DNA from: Actinomycetaceae bacterium
GTDB lineage: Bacteria; Actinomycetota; Actinomycetes; Actinomycetales; Actinomycetaceae
Direction: 5' to 3'
Assembly (NCBI GenBank): GCA_030540715.1
Contig: JAUNVQ010000016.1
Coordinates: forward strand, 1-55,000
Length of the DNA stretch: 55,000 nt
Part shown: one piece after another, positions 16,518 through 25,552 of the stretch
Numbering within the stretch: the stretch's first letter is position 1
Layout of the letters: each line of letters starts with the position of its first letter
Program-made: the position numbers and the translations under genes
The notes under the pieces: generated by a model
Databases searched by the model: none
Told to the model about the DNA's origin: nothing
The model's input: only the letters and a program-made list of their open reading frames with translations

Positions 16518-19500
16518 TTAAGCAAGGACACTTACTTGATGTAGTTCACGTTGAAAACGAGCCGTACGCCACCGCGGAACCGATAGCACCACCGCGCTAA
16601 TACTTCCTATACACCACAGTAAAAGCCCCGTAATCATCCAGCCACTATCAACAGTGTGGCCACCTAAAATATAGTGCTGCAGGCCTTGGGAACCTAACGA
16701 CATTGGTAAGAAGCCGTTAAGTGTTTGAAATAATGATGGTGCAGTTTCAATTGGTAAAATACCTGATAGTGATGCGCCTTGAATGATGAAGAATAACAGG
16801 GAAAGGATGCGCCCTAGACGGTTCCCAAAAAGAGCAAGGAACATTTGGTGAACCGTCATAAAGGTAGCACCAATAAGCAGCATGAACAGGCAGGCCTGTA
16901 AGCCGTATTTGGGGTGAATACCAAAACCAAAACCAATAATAATGATGGTGACGATATGGAACAGGCCGATAGCCAGGCCTGGCCATAGTGAGCGCCACAT
17001 CACGGTAAAGGCACCTTGGGGAGCATCGAGCATTGTGCGCCGTAAAGCCGGCATAAGGAGGAAGATAGCAAAAGCTCCCAGCCAGGCCATTAACACCATC
17101 GTCAGACTAAAAGAGGACGTAGCACCATTGACGCTCTTATTAAGATGCAGGGCTCTGGTTGTCACAGGTTGAGCGCCCGTTTGGGTAATAACCGCACGTT
17201 GGGAATCATCATAGACGGGAAGAGCGTCTTGGCCTTCGCGCATCGCGTCGGCAAGCTGAACAGAACCATCTTTGAGTTGCTTAGTGGCATCATGAAGCTG
17301 CGACGCACCGTCCTCCAGATTGTCACTTCCGTGCTTTAGCTGCTGAGCGCCATCATTGACCTTTGCTGCCCCAGCTGAAAGGTCGCTAGTTCCCGTCTGC
17401 ATGAGCTCAGTTCCATCGGCTAATTGGTTGGCACCCAACGACAGTGAAAAGGCTCCCTCATCAAGGTGCGCAGTTGACGATGATAACCGTAATGTGCCAT
17501 CACGCAGCTGCGATGCACCATTATTCAGCAGCATCATCTTATTTTGTAGAGTCAAAGTTGCGCGATGAAGTTCGTGAGCCCCATCATAAACCCGTGCACT
17601 GCCATCAACGAACTCAACCGTTGCTCCGTGTGCCTGTTTGGCACCTTCAGCAAGGTCACGAGAACCATCTGTCAGTGTATCAAGGCCTGTCACTAGTCTT
17701 AGCGAACCACTGTGTGCTTGCTGTGTGCCAGATGCCAACGCCTGCGTGCCGCTATCAAGTGAACTTACACCCGAATGGATGACAGAAGTTCCATCCATCA
17801 ACTGATAGGCACCATCAATAAGGCCGCCCTTTCGTGAACCGTCAGGCTGAACAACACCGTCAAGACCGTCTTGCATCTGGGTGGCACCAGCAACAAGCAG
17901 CGGAGTTATTTGTGCAATACCAGGTTTGTGAGGGTCAGGGGAATCAATTGCGTTGCGTAACTGATGGGCACCATCTTTCAACTGCTCCAAACCATTGTGA
18001 AACTGCTGCGAACCTTTGACTAAACCAGGTGAGTTTGCTGAAGGCTTCAAAGCTGCTTCTAATTGGCTTAATAAAGTATCAACGTTCTTAGACGAATCCT
18101 CACTAGCCTGCGAGATTTCTGTCAGTTTTGTTCCTAACTGCACACAGTAGGAAAGCTGAGCCCCCGAAGCAGGGCATTGTAAAGCTAACTGCTCAACATC
18201 ATATTTCAGGTCATCATGTTTTTGTTTACCGTGTTCAAAAGCCTGCCTGGCATTATCAACACCGCTTTCTAAGTTCTGTAGGCCACTGAAAAGATCGCTA
18301 TGAGATTGCCATAGTTGATGGCTAGCATCTTCAAGGGCCACAGCTGCTTGCTGAAGTGACGGAAGTGATATTTCTGGCTGACCATTGTTCACTGCAATAT
18401 CAAGTTGGCGTAACAGCTGCACCAACCCTGGTTGAGCAGCAGATGTTGGTGTAGCAGGGGAGCCACTGAGCCCCGACCCAAGCTGTAGCAGACCATAATA
18501 AAGCTCCTGTGACCCATCAGCTGCCTGTTGAGTTGCACCACGCAGTGCATTCGTTCCCGTTGCTATATCCTGGGACCCCGTCGTTAGCCTGTCAAGCGCA
18601 CTGTTGAGTTCCTTGGCTCCTTGTGTAGTTTTCTTCTGCCCTTCGTAAAGCTGATCAGCACCGTCTTTGAGACGTTTGGTACCATCTTCCAGCTTCTGTG
18701 CACCATCATAAAGCTGGTCGTTTCCTTGGGCAACAGCCAGCGCACCATCTGCTAGTTGGCCAGAACCCGAGTGGGCGGCCTGCGTGCCTCCAAATAAATC
18801 TGATGCCCCCAAAAACAAAGTGTGTGCACCGCCATGAAGGGCTGATGTTCCACTGTGCAGATTTTTGGCGCCATCAGCAAGTTTTTGTGCACCTGCGTGA
18901 AGCTCACTGGTATTTTGTGCCAAGGTGTTTGCCCCAGAATAAAGCTGTTGAGTACCATCCGATAGATCGTGTGCGCCTTTGCTCAGACGCGTGGTGCCTT
19001 CATGCAGCTGTTCAGAGCCAGTATGGAGTTTCTCGGTTCCCTCAGCAAGTTTTTTGGCGCCATCAACTGCTTCGTCAAGTTTTTGAGATATATCCGAAAA
19101 CCCAATGAACACTTTGTCAAGCATTTGCTTGGTAAGTTGATTACCTAAAGTTGAGGCCGCAGCATCACCAATCTGTTCACTGATGCGACCCATCACATAG
19201 CTTGAGGCTTGATTGGATGCCACTTCTATGGTGGCTGGGGATGCCTGCGGAGTTCCAAGCTGAGAAAGTGTTGCCGAAAAGTTTTGTGGAATGGTAATAA
19301 CGGCCTCGTATGTTCCATTTTTGAGGCCCTCATCTGCTTCATCTTTTGCAACAAGTTCCCAGTGCAGACTTTGGACGGCATCCACGTCAGAGGTAAGCGG
19401 ATCTGTCAGTGCCCCCGCCAAAATGCGTCCGATAGGAACAAACTTTTCTTCACCGTCAATAACCATTGTTGCGCCTTTATCTAAGTTGACAACGGCAGCT

Positions 19501-19613
19501 GGAACATTGACGAAGTTATCGTCGCGGTGAGCCATTGACCATAACCCGATAACAGTGGCAAGTGCCGGCAATAAAAGCACAGCAACAAGCGCGCGTAGAT
19601 CTCTGGTATTCAT
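16518..19613 (-). CDS. YhgE/Pip family membrane protein with long repeat stalk
   Basis: A 1031-residue protein of the YhgE/Pip (phage infection protein) group. One N-terminal transmembrane helix (about 8-27) precedes an extracytoplasmic domain with NVPAAVVNLDKGA and YEAVITIPQNFSATLS. From about residue 175 to 790 runs an extremely long chain of 7-residue units of the form L-x-D/x-G-A/T-x-x, predicted to form extended helical or coiled-coil structure, interrupted near 470-500 by a segment with two Cys. Five to six C-terminal helices form an ABC-2-like membrane domain. The start overlaps the mmpL stop by ATGA, so the two are translationally coupled and probably form one envelope transport or assembly complex. 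Function unproven. Confidence 0.88.
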   Translation of the reverse strand: MNTRDLRALVAVLLLPALATVIGLWSMAHRDDNFVNVPAAVVNLDKGATMVIDGEEKFVPIGRILAGALTDPLTSDVDAVQSLHWELVAKDEADEGLKNGTYEAVITIPQNFSATLSQLGTPQASPATIEVASNQASSYVMGRISEQIGDAAASTLGNQLTKQMLDKVFIGFSDISQKLDEAVDGAKKLAEGTEKLHTGSEQLHEGTTRLSKGAHDLSDGTQQLYSGANTLAQNTSELHAGAQKLADGAKNLHSGTSALHGGAHTLFLGASDLFGGTQAAHSGSGQLADGALAVAQGNDQLYDGAQKLEDGTKRLKDGADQLYEGQKKTTQGAKELNSALDRLTTGSQDIATGTNALRGATQQAADGSQELYYGLLQLGSGLSGSPATPTSAAQPGLVQLLRQLDIAVNNGQPEISLPSLQQAAVALEDASHQLWQSHSDLFSGLQNLESGVDNARQAFEHGKQKHDDLKYDVEQLALQCPASGAQLSYCVQLGTKLTEISQASEDSSKNVDTLLSQLEAALKPSANSPGLVKGSQQFHNGLEQLKDGAHQLRNAIDSPDPHKPGIAQITPLLVAGATQMQDGLDGVVQPDGSRKGGLIDGAYQLMDGTSVIHSGVSSLDSGTQALASGTQQAHSGSLRLVTGLDTLTDGSRDLAEGAKQAHGATVEFVDGSARVYDGAHELHRATLTLQNKMMLLNNGASQLRDGTLRLSSSTAHLDEGAFSLSLGANQLADGTELMQTGTSDLSAGAAKVNDGAQQLKHGSDNLEDGASQLHDATKQLKDGSVQLADAMREGQDALPVYDDSQRAVITQTGAQPVTTRALHLNKSVNGATSSFSLTMVLMAWLGAFAIFLLMPALRRTMLDAPQGAFTVMWRSLWPGLAIGLFHIVTIIIIGFGFGIHPKYGLQACLFMLLIGATFMTVHQMFLALFGNRLGRILSLLFFIIQGASLSGILPIETAPSLFQTLNGFLPMSLGSQGLQHYILGGHTVDSGWMITGLLLWCIGSISAVVLSVPRWRTARFQRELHQVSVLA

Positions 19614-22381
19614 GGTGTGACCTCCACATAGGGGTAGATGGCTTCACAGTGAAGCTCTTGAAATTCAAGACGTAGATCGTGTGCCTTGTCAAGGCCCATC
19701 ACTACGGTTACCCCATTGGATACGCTGCTACGAAGATGATATGCCACCTGGCGCCTTTGTTCGCCAGTCATTTCTTCGTGACAATCGTAAACGGCAATGG
19801 GGTAGCGGCGATAGTCAATAAGGTGGTTGAGCGGCTGTGTGATAAGCATAACGTGACGATGAATATGCCCCAGTTCATCACGGGAGTGGTGCCCATCGAT
19901 AAAGGCATCACCGCTATAGTCACTGACCCGACCGCCTATAAGAGCAAGCAAAGCGGCCTGTGCCGGTAACGAACCACTCACTCCAACGATCACACCGGGT
20001 CGGATAATAGCCGACAATCCATGGGAAGATGGACAGTTGGGTTTCGTAGCGGGTGGCTTCTGGCCTAACTTACGCATCGGCGGGTCATGAACCACCACAT
20101 TATCTAGGCGAATAGCTGTTTTCCCGTGGGTGCGTTCCCACTGCTGATAGCTCAGCGTGCGTACGATGGCTTCGCCCTCGACATCAAATGACGGAAGTCG
20201 CTTGTCAAGCCAGGATGGAATCGCCCATGTTTTATTTTTGAGTAAGGCCATGAAAGCGGGCACAAATGTCATTCTTACCAAGAACGCATCCACGCCAACA
20301 CCCACAGTTAGGCCCAATGCCATCGGCTGAACATAGTAGCTTCCACCGGGAATAAACGAGGCGAAAACCGAGATCATAATCAGTGCGGCAGCGGTAACAA
20401 CCGGTGCTGACGAGCCAAAACCGCGAATAATGGAGCCTTTGGCCTGGCGGGTACGCACGTATTCTTCACGCATACGTGACACAAGAAATACTTCGTAATC
20501 CATGGCTAAGCCAAAGAGCACTCCCATAATAACGATGGGCATAAAACAAATAACGGATCCGATATGCCCAATATCCAGGGCATCATTTCCCCATCCCCAG
20601 GTAAATACCAGTGATGTCACACCAAATGCTGCCGAGACAGAAAAAATGTAGCCGATAGTGGCTTTGACGGGCACAAGCAGTGAACGAAAAACAATCAGCA
20701 ATAAAACTAGCGATAGACCTACAACAACGATACCAAAGGGGAGTAGAGCATCTGCCAGTCGCTGTGACACATCAATGGTAACAGCTGTGAAACCTGTGAT
20801 GCGTATATCAGAAATCCCGTAACGTGTTTGCCACTGGTGAGCATGAGAGCGTAAGCGATGGACAAGCTCGGCTGTTTGTGGGTCGTCTTGTGCGGTGTAA
20901 GGAACGGCAACAATTGCCCCTATTGTACCTGTGCGGTTGGGGGTTGCCAGTTGGATGCGATCGATTCCTTGAATCGCGCCGACATCTGCGGAAAGGTCTT
21001 TCACAACGCCAATAGGATCAGTTGTGTTGATAATGTTGGCCATAATAATCAGCGGCCCATTCGCCCCTGCACCAAATTCCTTTGCCACCAGATCATAGGT
21101 AATGCGCTGTTCAGAACCACGTTTAGCGGTGCCGTTATCGGGTAAAGCAAGAGTTAAATCTTTGGCAGGGTAGGCCATAAAACCAACGAGCACCACGACG
21201 CAGAAGATCGTGATAATGGGGTAGGTAGTCGTGATGCCAACCCACCATCGGTTGATGGAGCCAAGGCGCGGTAACAGCGTTTGTTCGTATCCATCGTCTT
21301 GAGGTGGAGGAGCTGCGTCGTGATCGGCAACAAGGCTGGCATGGGCGTTTTGTTGTGTTTTTCGAGGGCGAAGCCGCTCACCTAGAAGCATTAGAAGTGC
21401 AGGTAATCCACTTAATGCCACCACCACGGCAAGACCAACCCCAATGGCTGCACACAGACCGATACCGGTAAGAAACGGGATGTTGGCTACCAGGAGCCCG
21501 CACAGGGCGATCACTACCGTTAAACCAGCAAACAGTACGGCTCCACCCGACGTAGCCAGGGCAAAGGCAATGGAATCCGCTACGGGTACGCCATTGCCTA
21601 GCTGTTCGCGGTGACGATGCACGATAAACAGAGCATAGTCAATACCAACGGCCAAGCCCAACATAATAGCCAAGGTGGGTGTTGTTGTAGAGATAGGTGT
21701 AAATGCAGCAATACTGATAATAATTGCCATTGTGATACCAACACCTATAAGTGCAGATAAAATAGGTATTCCAGCGGCAATAAGTGAATGAAACATTACG
21801 GCAAGTACCAGCAGGGCCAGGATAACACCGATACCTTCAAAACCAGACATCTCGATTTCTGTTTGAGTAAATGCGGTACCGCCAATATCAAGGTCAAGAT
21901 TGTTCGCATCAGCCATCGCATTGGCTGTAGCACGGACTGGTTTCATTATTTTTGAATAGTCAAGGCCTTTCGTTTGGCGAAGCTGTATCTGTATAAGGGC
22001 AAAGCGTCCGTTGTGTGACACCATTGTTTGTGTTGAACCCGGAGCAGGCTTAAATGGATTGGTCACAGCTAACACGCCGTCAATTTTTTCAAGCTGTGAA
22101 AGTGTGCCTTCAATGGCTTCACGATAGGTGTTGATAGGTGTGCCGTCTTTTGCACGAACGACTAACTGTGCAGAGGCCCCTGAAACTTCTGGAAACTGTT
22201 CTTTCAAAATGACCATTCCGTCTTGAGATTCCGTACCGGGAATCGAAAAATCATTTTGTAGTGTACCGCCTAAGCCAAAAGCCATGACTCCTGTGGCTAT
22301 CAAGAAAAAAACACATGCTGTCACCGCTAAGCGAGCGTGGCGGGTCATGACGTGAGCAAGGCGATACAGCGCAGACGACAC
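19610..22381 (-). CDS. MMPL/RND transporter with C-terminal ABC-ATPase-like domain
   Basis: A 923-residue RND-superfamily lipid or hydrophobic-compound exporter: an N-terminal helix, a porter loop, a five-helix bundle with GLAVGIDYALFIVHRHRE, then a second copy with GVLFGLAMDYEVFLVSRMREEY and VGVGVDAFLVRM. The last 185 residues are unusual and resemble an ABC nucleotide-binding domain (AIRLDNVVV, RPGVIVGVSGS, LLALIGGRVSDYSG, HRHVMLI), but the P-loop Gly-x-Gly-Lys is missing. The GTG at 22381 is chosen because AGGAGG lies four bases upstream and the product then begins SSALYRLAHVMTRHA, the family N-terminus. Coupled to the YhgE gene by ATGA. No local TetR gene. Confidence 0.88.
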   Translation of the reverse strand: MSSALYRLAHVMTRHARLAVTACVFFLIATGVMAFGLGGTLQNDFSIPGTESQDGMVILKEQFPEVSGASAQLVVRAKDGTPINTYREAIEGTLSQLEKIDGVLAVTNPFKPAPGSTQTMVSHNGRFALIQIQLRQTKGLDYSKIMKPVRATANAMADANNLDLDIGGTAFTQTEIEMSGFEGIGVILALLVLAVMFHSLIAAGIPILSALIGVGITMAIIISIAAFTPISTTTPTLAIMLGLAVGIDYALFIVHRHREQLGNGVPVADSIAFALATSGGAVLFAGLTVVIALCGLLVANIPFLTGIGLCAAIGVGLAVVVALSGLPALLMLLGERLRPRKTQQNAHASLVADHDAAPPPQDDGYEQTLLPRLGSINRWWVGITTTYPIITIFCVVVLVGFMAYPAKDLTLALPDNGTAKRGSEQRITYDLVAKEFGAGANGPLIIMANIINTTDPIGVVKDLSADVGAIQGIDRIQLATPNRTGTIGAIVAVPYTAQDDPQTAELVHRLRSHAHQWQTRYGISDIRITGFTAVTIDVSQRLADALLPFGIVVVGLSLVLLLIVFRSLLVPVKATIGYIFSVSAAFGVTSLVFTWGWGNDALDIGHIGSVICFMPIVIMGVLFGLAMDYEVFLVSRMREEYVRTRQAKGSIIRGFGSSAPVVTAAALIMISVFASFIPGGSYYVQPMALGLTVGVGVDAFLVRMTFVPAFMALLKNKTWAIPSWLDKRLPSFDVEGEAIVRTLSYQQWERTHGKTAIRLDNVVVHDPPMRKLGQKPPATKPNCPSSHGLSAIIRPGVIVGVSGSLPAQAALLALIGGRVSDYSGDAFIDGHHSRDELGHIHRHVMLITQPLNHLIDYRRYPIAVYDCHEEMTGEQRRQVAYHLRSSVSNGVTVVMGLDKAHDLRLEFQELHCEAIYPYVEVTP

Positions 22382-22511
22382 AAAACCTCCTATGAAGATG
22401 AAGGGAGTCCCAGTCATCAATATTACTACGTTATCACTGCTAAACGAAGAGGAGAGGTAAAAATATGCTGGTAAAGCTATTTTGACATAATATATATTAT
22501 CGGAGGTTTTG
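22381..22511 (-). promoter_or_regulatory. Complementary segments around the mmpL ribosome-binding site
   Basis: CAAAACCTCC (minus strand 22511-22502) is a perfect 10-base complement of GGAGGTTTTG (22390-22381), which comprises the mmpL Shine-Dalgarno and the first base of its GTG. An mRNA starting above 22511 could fold to hide the initiation site. A 14-bp palindrome ATAATATATATTAT (22487-22500) lies between them. Confidence 0.35.
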
Positions 22512-22598
22512 ATTGAAAGTGCTGACGATCTCAACAACGTTAAAGTACTGAACCAGCCGCCTAACCTGACAGAACCAAAAGGAATGTGTGGGCGTGCG

Positions 22599-22623
22599 GG
22601 AATAAAATAGGCACAACGTTGTT
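22599..22623 (+). promoter_or_regulatory. SigR/SigH-like promoter candidate of rbpA
   Basis: GGGAAT with core GGAAT at 22599-22603, then 17 bases, then GTT at 22621-22623. Actinobacterial thiol-stress sigma factors (SigR of Streptomyces, SigH of mycobacteria) recognise GGAAT-N18-GTT, and rbpA is a known SigR target in Streptomyces. The start of transcription would lie about 35 bases before the GTG. Confidence 0.4.
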
Positions 22624-22666
22624 GCACTGTTATGATAGACGAAGTAGAAAAAGTTTTGGAGGTATC

Positions 22667-23026
22667 GTGGCTGAACGCGCATTACGCGGCACTAGCATTG
22701 GTGCAAAAAGTCTGGAATCAGAAGAAGGCGTTGTTTTCGCAGAACGCATGCAGGCAACCTATGAGTGTAAAAAAGGACATAGTTTTCATGTTGCCTTTGC
22801 CATAGAAGCCTTCCCGCCAGATGAATGGGAATGTATGTGTGGAGAACCAGCTTTATTGCGTGGACGCAATGAACCTGAACCCGACAAACCTGTTAAACCA
22901 GTACGTACACACTGGGACATGCTGATTGAGCGCCGTAGTATTGAAGAACTTGACGAGCTGCTAGAAGAACAATTGAAAGTACTGCGTTCAGGGCGTCTTC
23001 GTGAAGGTGCGCACTACCAAATGTAA
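22667..23026 (+). CDS. rbpA: RNA polymerase-binding protein RbpA
   Basis: A 119-residue transcription factor that binds the primary sigma factor and RNA polymerase and stabilises open promoter complexes; restricted to Actinobacteria. It matches along its length: the N-terminal tail (RALRGTSIGAKSLESEEG), the core domain with C-x-x-GH and CMCG Cys pairs, the basic linker and the sigma-interacting domain HWDMLIERRSIEELDELL. GTG 22667 is four bases after GGAGG, and the product starts AERALRG as in homologs. Monocistronic and divergent from mmpL. Confidence 0.96.
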   Translation: MAERALRGTSIGAKSLESEEGVVFAERMQATYECKKGHSFHVAFAIEAFPPDEWECMCGEPALLRGRNEPEPDKPVKPVRTHWDMLIERRSIEELDELLEEQLKVLRSGRLREGAHYQM

Positions 23027-23057
23027 CCAATAGATGTCATTATCTGAATGATATTGG
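23027..23057. terminator. Weak bidirectional hairpin between rbpA and ppm
   Basis: CCAAT...ATTGG with inner TCATT/AATGA lies immediately after the rbpA stop and before a pyrimidine-rich tract on the plus strand. It may end the convergent rbpA and ppm transcripts. The stem is interrupted, so confidence is low. Confidence 0.35.
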
Positions 23058-23120
23058 CTCTTGTTGCCTTTCTTTAATGAGGTCAGACAGTTTTGGCATA
23101 ATTTTGACATAATCTAGCCG

Positions 23121-23939
23121 TCAAAGGGTGCGTCTATGGCAACTACCCGCAACTGCGCCCTCTTTTACCGTGTGCTGCACACCCAAAAGTCTTTTGAGCT
23201 GCGTATAACGATCGACCATCCCCCATTTTGTTACCTGAGTTAGGGCTTCGGTAATAATGTTTCCAGACATTTTAGAAACACCATGTTCACGCTCATCAAA
23301 CGTGATTGGTACTTCAGCAATCGTTGCTCCAACGTGTCGTGCCCGGCGCGTCATCTCAATTTGAAAACAGTATCCAGCCGAATTAACCAACGATAAATCC
23401 AGGCGATCGAAAAGCGATACCCGATACAGTCGAAAACCAGCAGTAGCATCCCCTACCCCAAGGCCAAGCCATAGCGCAATATAGGTGTTGGCACCACGTG
23501 ATAATAACTCGCGGTGACGTGCCCACCCATTGACGGCCCCTCCCCTTGTCCAACGCGAACCAATCACAAGTTCTGGCTGGTCAGGAGCTTTTATTGCGCG
23601 TGAAAGCAGGCGTAAAAACTGTTCGGGACGATGCGAACCATCGGCATCCATCTGCCCTACCCATTGATATCCTGCCTGTTGAGCCCAAGAAAAAGCATGA
23701 AGATAGGCTGGGCCTAAGCCCTCTTTTGCACTGCGATGCAACACGTGAAGATGCTCATCTTTTTCGGCCAACGCATCAGCAAGTTCGCCCGTACCATCAG
23801 GTGAAGCATCATCAACTATAAGAATATGTATCGGTGGAACTGCTTGTCGAATACGCCGAATAATAATTGGCAGCGATTCACGTTCATTATAGGTAGGAAC
23901 GGCAACAATCACCTTGTTCAACTGATCTATAAACGTCAT
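23121..23939 (-). CDS. ppm1: Polyprenol monophosphomannose synthase
   Basis: A GT2-family glycosyltransferase, 272 residues, that transfers mannose from GDP-mannose to polyprenyl phosphate at the inner membrane face and supplies mannose for lipoglycans and protein mannosylation. Visible motifs: VAVPTYNERESLP, VDDASPDGTGELA, GLGPAYLHAFSWA, the DMDADGSH-like metal site written QMDADGSH, and a WTRGG acceptor loop. No C-terminal membrane domain, as in bacterial DPM1-type enzymes. The gene starts 5 bases after the lnt stop. In mycobacteria the same two activities are one fused protein, so the pair is a split version. ATG 23939 is chosen by homology to family N-termini. Confidence 0.92.
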   Translation of the reverse strand: MTFIDQLNKVIVAVPTYNERESLPIIIRRIRQAVPPIHILIVDDASPDGTGELADALAEKDEHLHVLHRSAKEGLGPAYLHAFSWAQQAGYQWVGQMDADGSHRPEQFLRLLSRAIKAPDQPELVIGSRWTRGGAVNGWARHRELLSRGANTYIALWLGLGVGDATAGFRLYRVSLFDRLDLSLVNSAGYCFQIEMTRRARHVGATIAEVPITFDEREHGVSKMSGNIITEALTQVTKWGMVDRYTQLKRLLGVQHTVKEGAVAGSCHRRTL

Positions 23940-23944
23940 GGATA

Positions 23945-25552
23945 CTACTTCTTCCTGCCTTTGTGATAGCGCCTGGGAGTATTTCGGCGAGCAACAAATA
24001 CCATGACTATTATGATAAGCCAGCCTGCCAATGTTGCATAGGCACATACTGTTCCCGCAGGTGCGCTGAGCCTGCCACCCACAGTTGTGTGGGTGATAGT
24101 AGGCACATCGGCGATAATACTATCGTTGGTAAAAAGTGGAGTTTTTTCAATAATGCGCCCGTCTGGTCCAACCAGTGCCGAAACACCATTTGTTGATACC
24201 TGTATGATGGAGCGTCCATAGGTGCGAGCACGAAAACGCGCAATATCTAGTTGTTGCTGTGATTGGGCAGAAAAGCCAAATGACGAATTATTGGTGGGGA
24301 CAACTATGAATGTTCCTCCATTATCAATTCCCTCGCCTATCAATGAATCTATGGCTACTTCAAAACAGATGCCGGCAGCTAGTTGAGTGCCCGCAACATC
24401 AATGACGGGAGCAATGTCTTTACCTGCTTCCATATCGGTGGGGATACGCTTGACATCAGAAAAGTATTTCCCTAGAAAATCGCGCATAGGGATATACTCA
24501 CCAAAAGCAACTGGAAAACGTTTTGTGTAGACAGGGTTGATAGTTCCATCGGGCAACAACACCGACAAATCGTTGTGGCGAACACGTTTGCCGGCATCGT
24601 TGTCAAGAACTTGTACAGAACCAAACACAATCGGTTTATGTACTTGCCTTCCAAGGTCAGCCAGCTTTTTCATAACGGCTTCATCATTACGATAGTCAAT
24701 ATCACTGGCCTGCTCACCCCACAAAAACAGGTCAATATCAGGGTCGGTGTCAAAGGCGCTTAATGTTTCGTGAATATGGTTATCCAACACCTTCATTGGT
24801 GTCGCGTAGGTCTGTTCAACTGGCCGATCAACATTACCTTGAATGATGGCTACGCGCAGATGGGGTACCTTTTGGTTGGTGCTGTCAGTGGTGGAAGTAG
24901 GCGGAACCAACACAGGTAGTGTTGCCACAAGTAGCGCCAAACACCCGTAGGCACTTTGCATAAGTAACTGCGCTCCACGATGTCGCGCGGAAAAAAGACC
25001 GGCAGCACATGCCCCAATAAAAGCGGTAAGAAAACTTAGAGGAGCCTCGCCAATATAGTGAGCAAGGTTACCTAAAGGTGCATCAACTTGACTATAGGCC
25101 AGATATCCCCAAGGAAAACCGCCAAAGGGATAGCGTCCACGAAGTTGTTCCATTCCAGCAAAGGTGACCGAAGCAAAAAGTGACCACACCAACCAGTGCT
25201 GCATCAATGATATTCGTGATGCAACAGCCGCTCCGATAGCCCAACACATCATGAAGGCGATCTGGATTCCTGCAAGAGCCATCCAAGGACCAACCCAGCC
25301 AATTGATATGTGTGCCCACGACGTTAGCGGCACCATGAAGGCACTACCCCACAAAAATGATGCCCACAGAGTTAGCCATAGCGCGCGGCGAAAAACACTC
25401 CACATCAGTAGCATCATACCGATATAGGAAAGCCACCAAATACTGGTGAAGGGAAACGCTGCCCACATTGATATTCCACCGCCAAGGGCAGCCAGGGAAA
25501 CAAATAGCAGTGTTGATGCGTGCGTTGAACGCGCAGCTACGTGTGTGACCAT
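23945..25552 (-). CDS. lnt: Apolipoprotein N-acyltransferase
   Basis: A 535-residue integral membrane enzyme that N-acylates the diacylglyceryl-Cys of lipoproteins. About six N-terminal helices with a PFGGFPWGYLAYSQ motif are followed by the carbon-nitrogen hydrolase domain. The catalytic triad is visible: Glu in LFLWGEQASD, Lys in VYTKRFPVAFGEY and Cys in AAGICFEVAIDS; a terminal helix anchors the C-terminus. The start is the ATG of VTHVAARST at 25552, preceded by GGTGG; upstream in-frame codons lie within the helicase gene, whose end this gene overlaps by 16 bases. Together with the ppm gene it forms the lipoprotein/mannosylation module. Confidence 0.93.
   Translation of the reverse strand: MVTHVAARSTHASTLLFVSLAALGGGISMWAAFPFTSIWWLSYIGMMLLMWSVFRRALWLTLWASFLWGSAFMVPLTSWAHISIGWVGPWMALAGIQIAFMMCWAIGAAVASRISLMQHWLVWSLFASVTFAGMEQLRGRYPFGGFPWGYLAYSQVDAPLGNLAHYIGEAPLSFLTAFIGACAAGLFSARHRGAQLLMQSAYGCLALLVATLPVLVPPTSTTDSTNQKVPHLRVAIIQGNVDRPVEQTYATPMKVLDNHIHETLSAFDTDPDIDLFLWGEQASDIDYRNDEAVMKKLADLGRQVHKPIVFGSVQVLDNDAGKRVRHNDLSVLLPDGTINPVYTKRFPVAFGEYIPMRDFLGKYFSDVKRIPTDMEAGKDIAPVIDVAGTQLAAGICFEVAIDSLIGEGIDNGGTFIVVPTNNSSFGFSAQSQQQLDIARFRARTYGRSIIQVSTNGVSALVGPDGRIIEKTPLFTNDSIIADVPTITHTTVGGRLSAPAGTVCAYATLAGWLIIIVMVFVARRNTPRRYHKGRKK

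Noticed and set aside
22482-22510. A consensus TTGACA promoter driving rbpA
   Set aside because: At 17 bases the -10 position reads GGTTTT, so there is no matching -10; the SigR-like motif further down fits better.
22509-22610. A 33-codon leader peptide on the plus strand above rbpA starting at TTG behind CGGAGG
   Set aside because: Spacing of two bases is too short; a 12-codon frame starting at TTG 22513 has better spacing but nothing else supports it. The GGAGG is explained as the mmpL anti-SD complement or chance.
25537-25552. An error causing helY and lnt to overlap
   Set aside because: Short overlaps of tightly packed genes occur throughout the window; both reading frames give full-length proteins.
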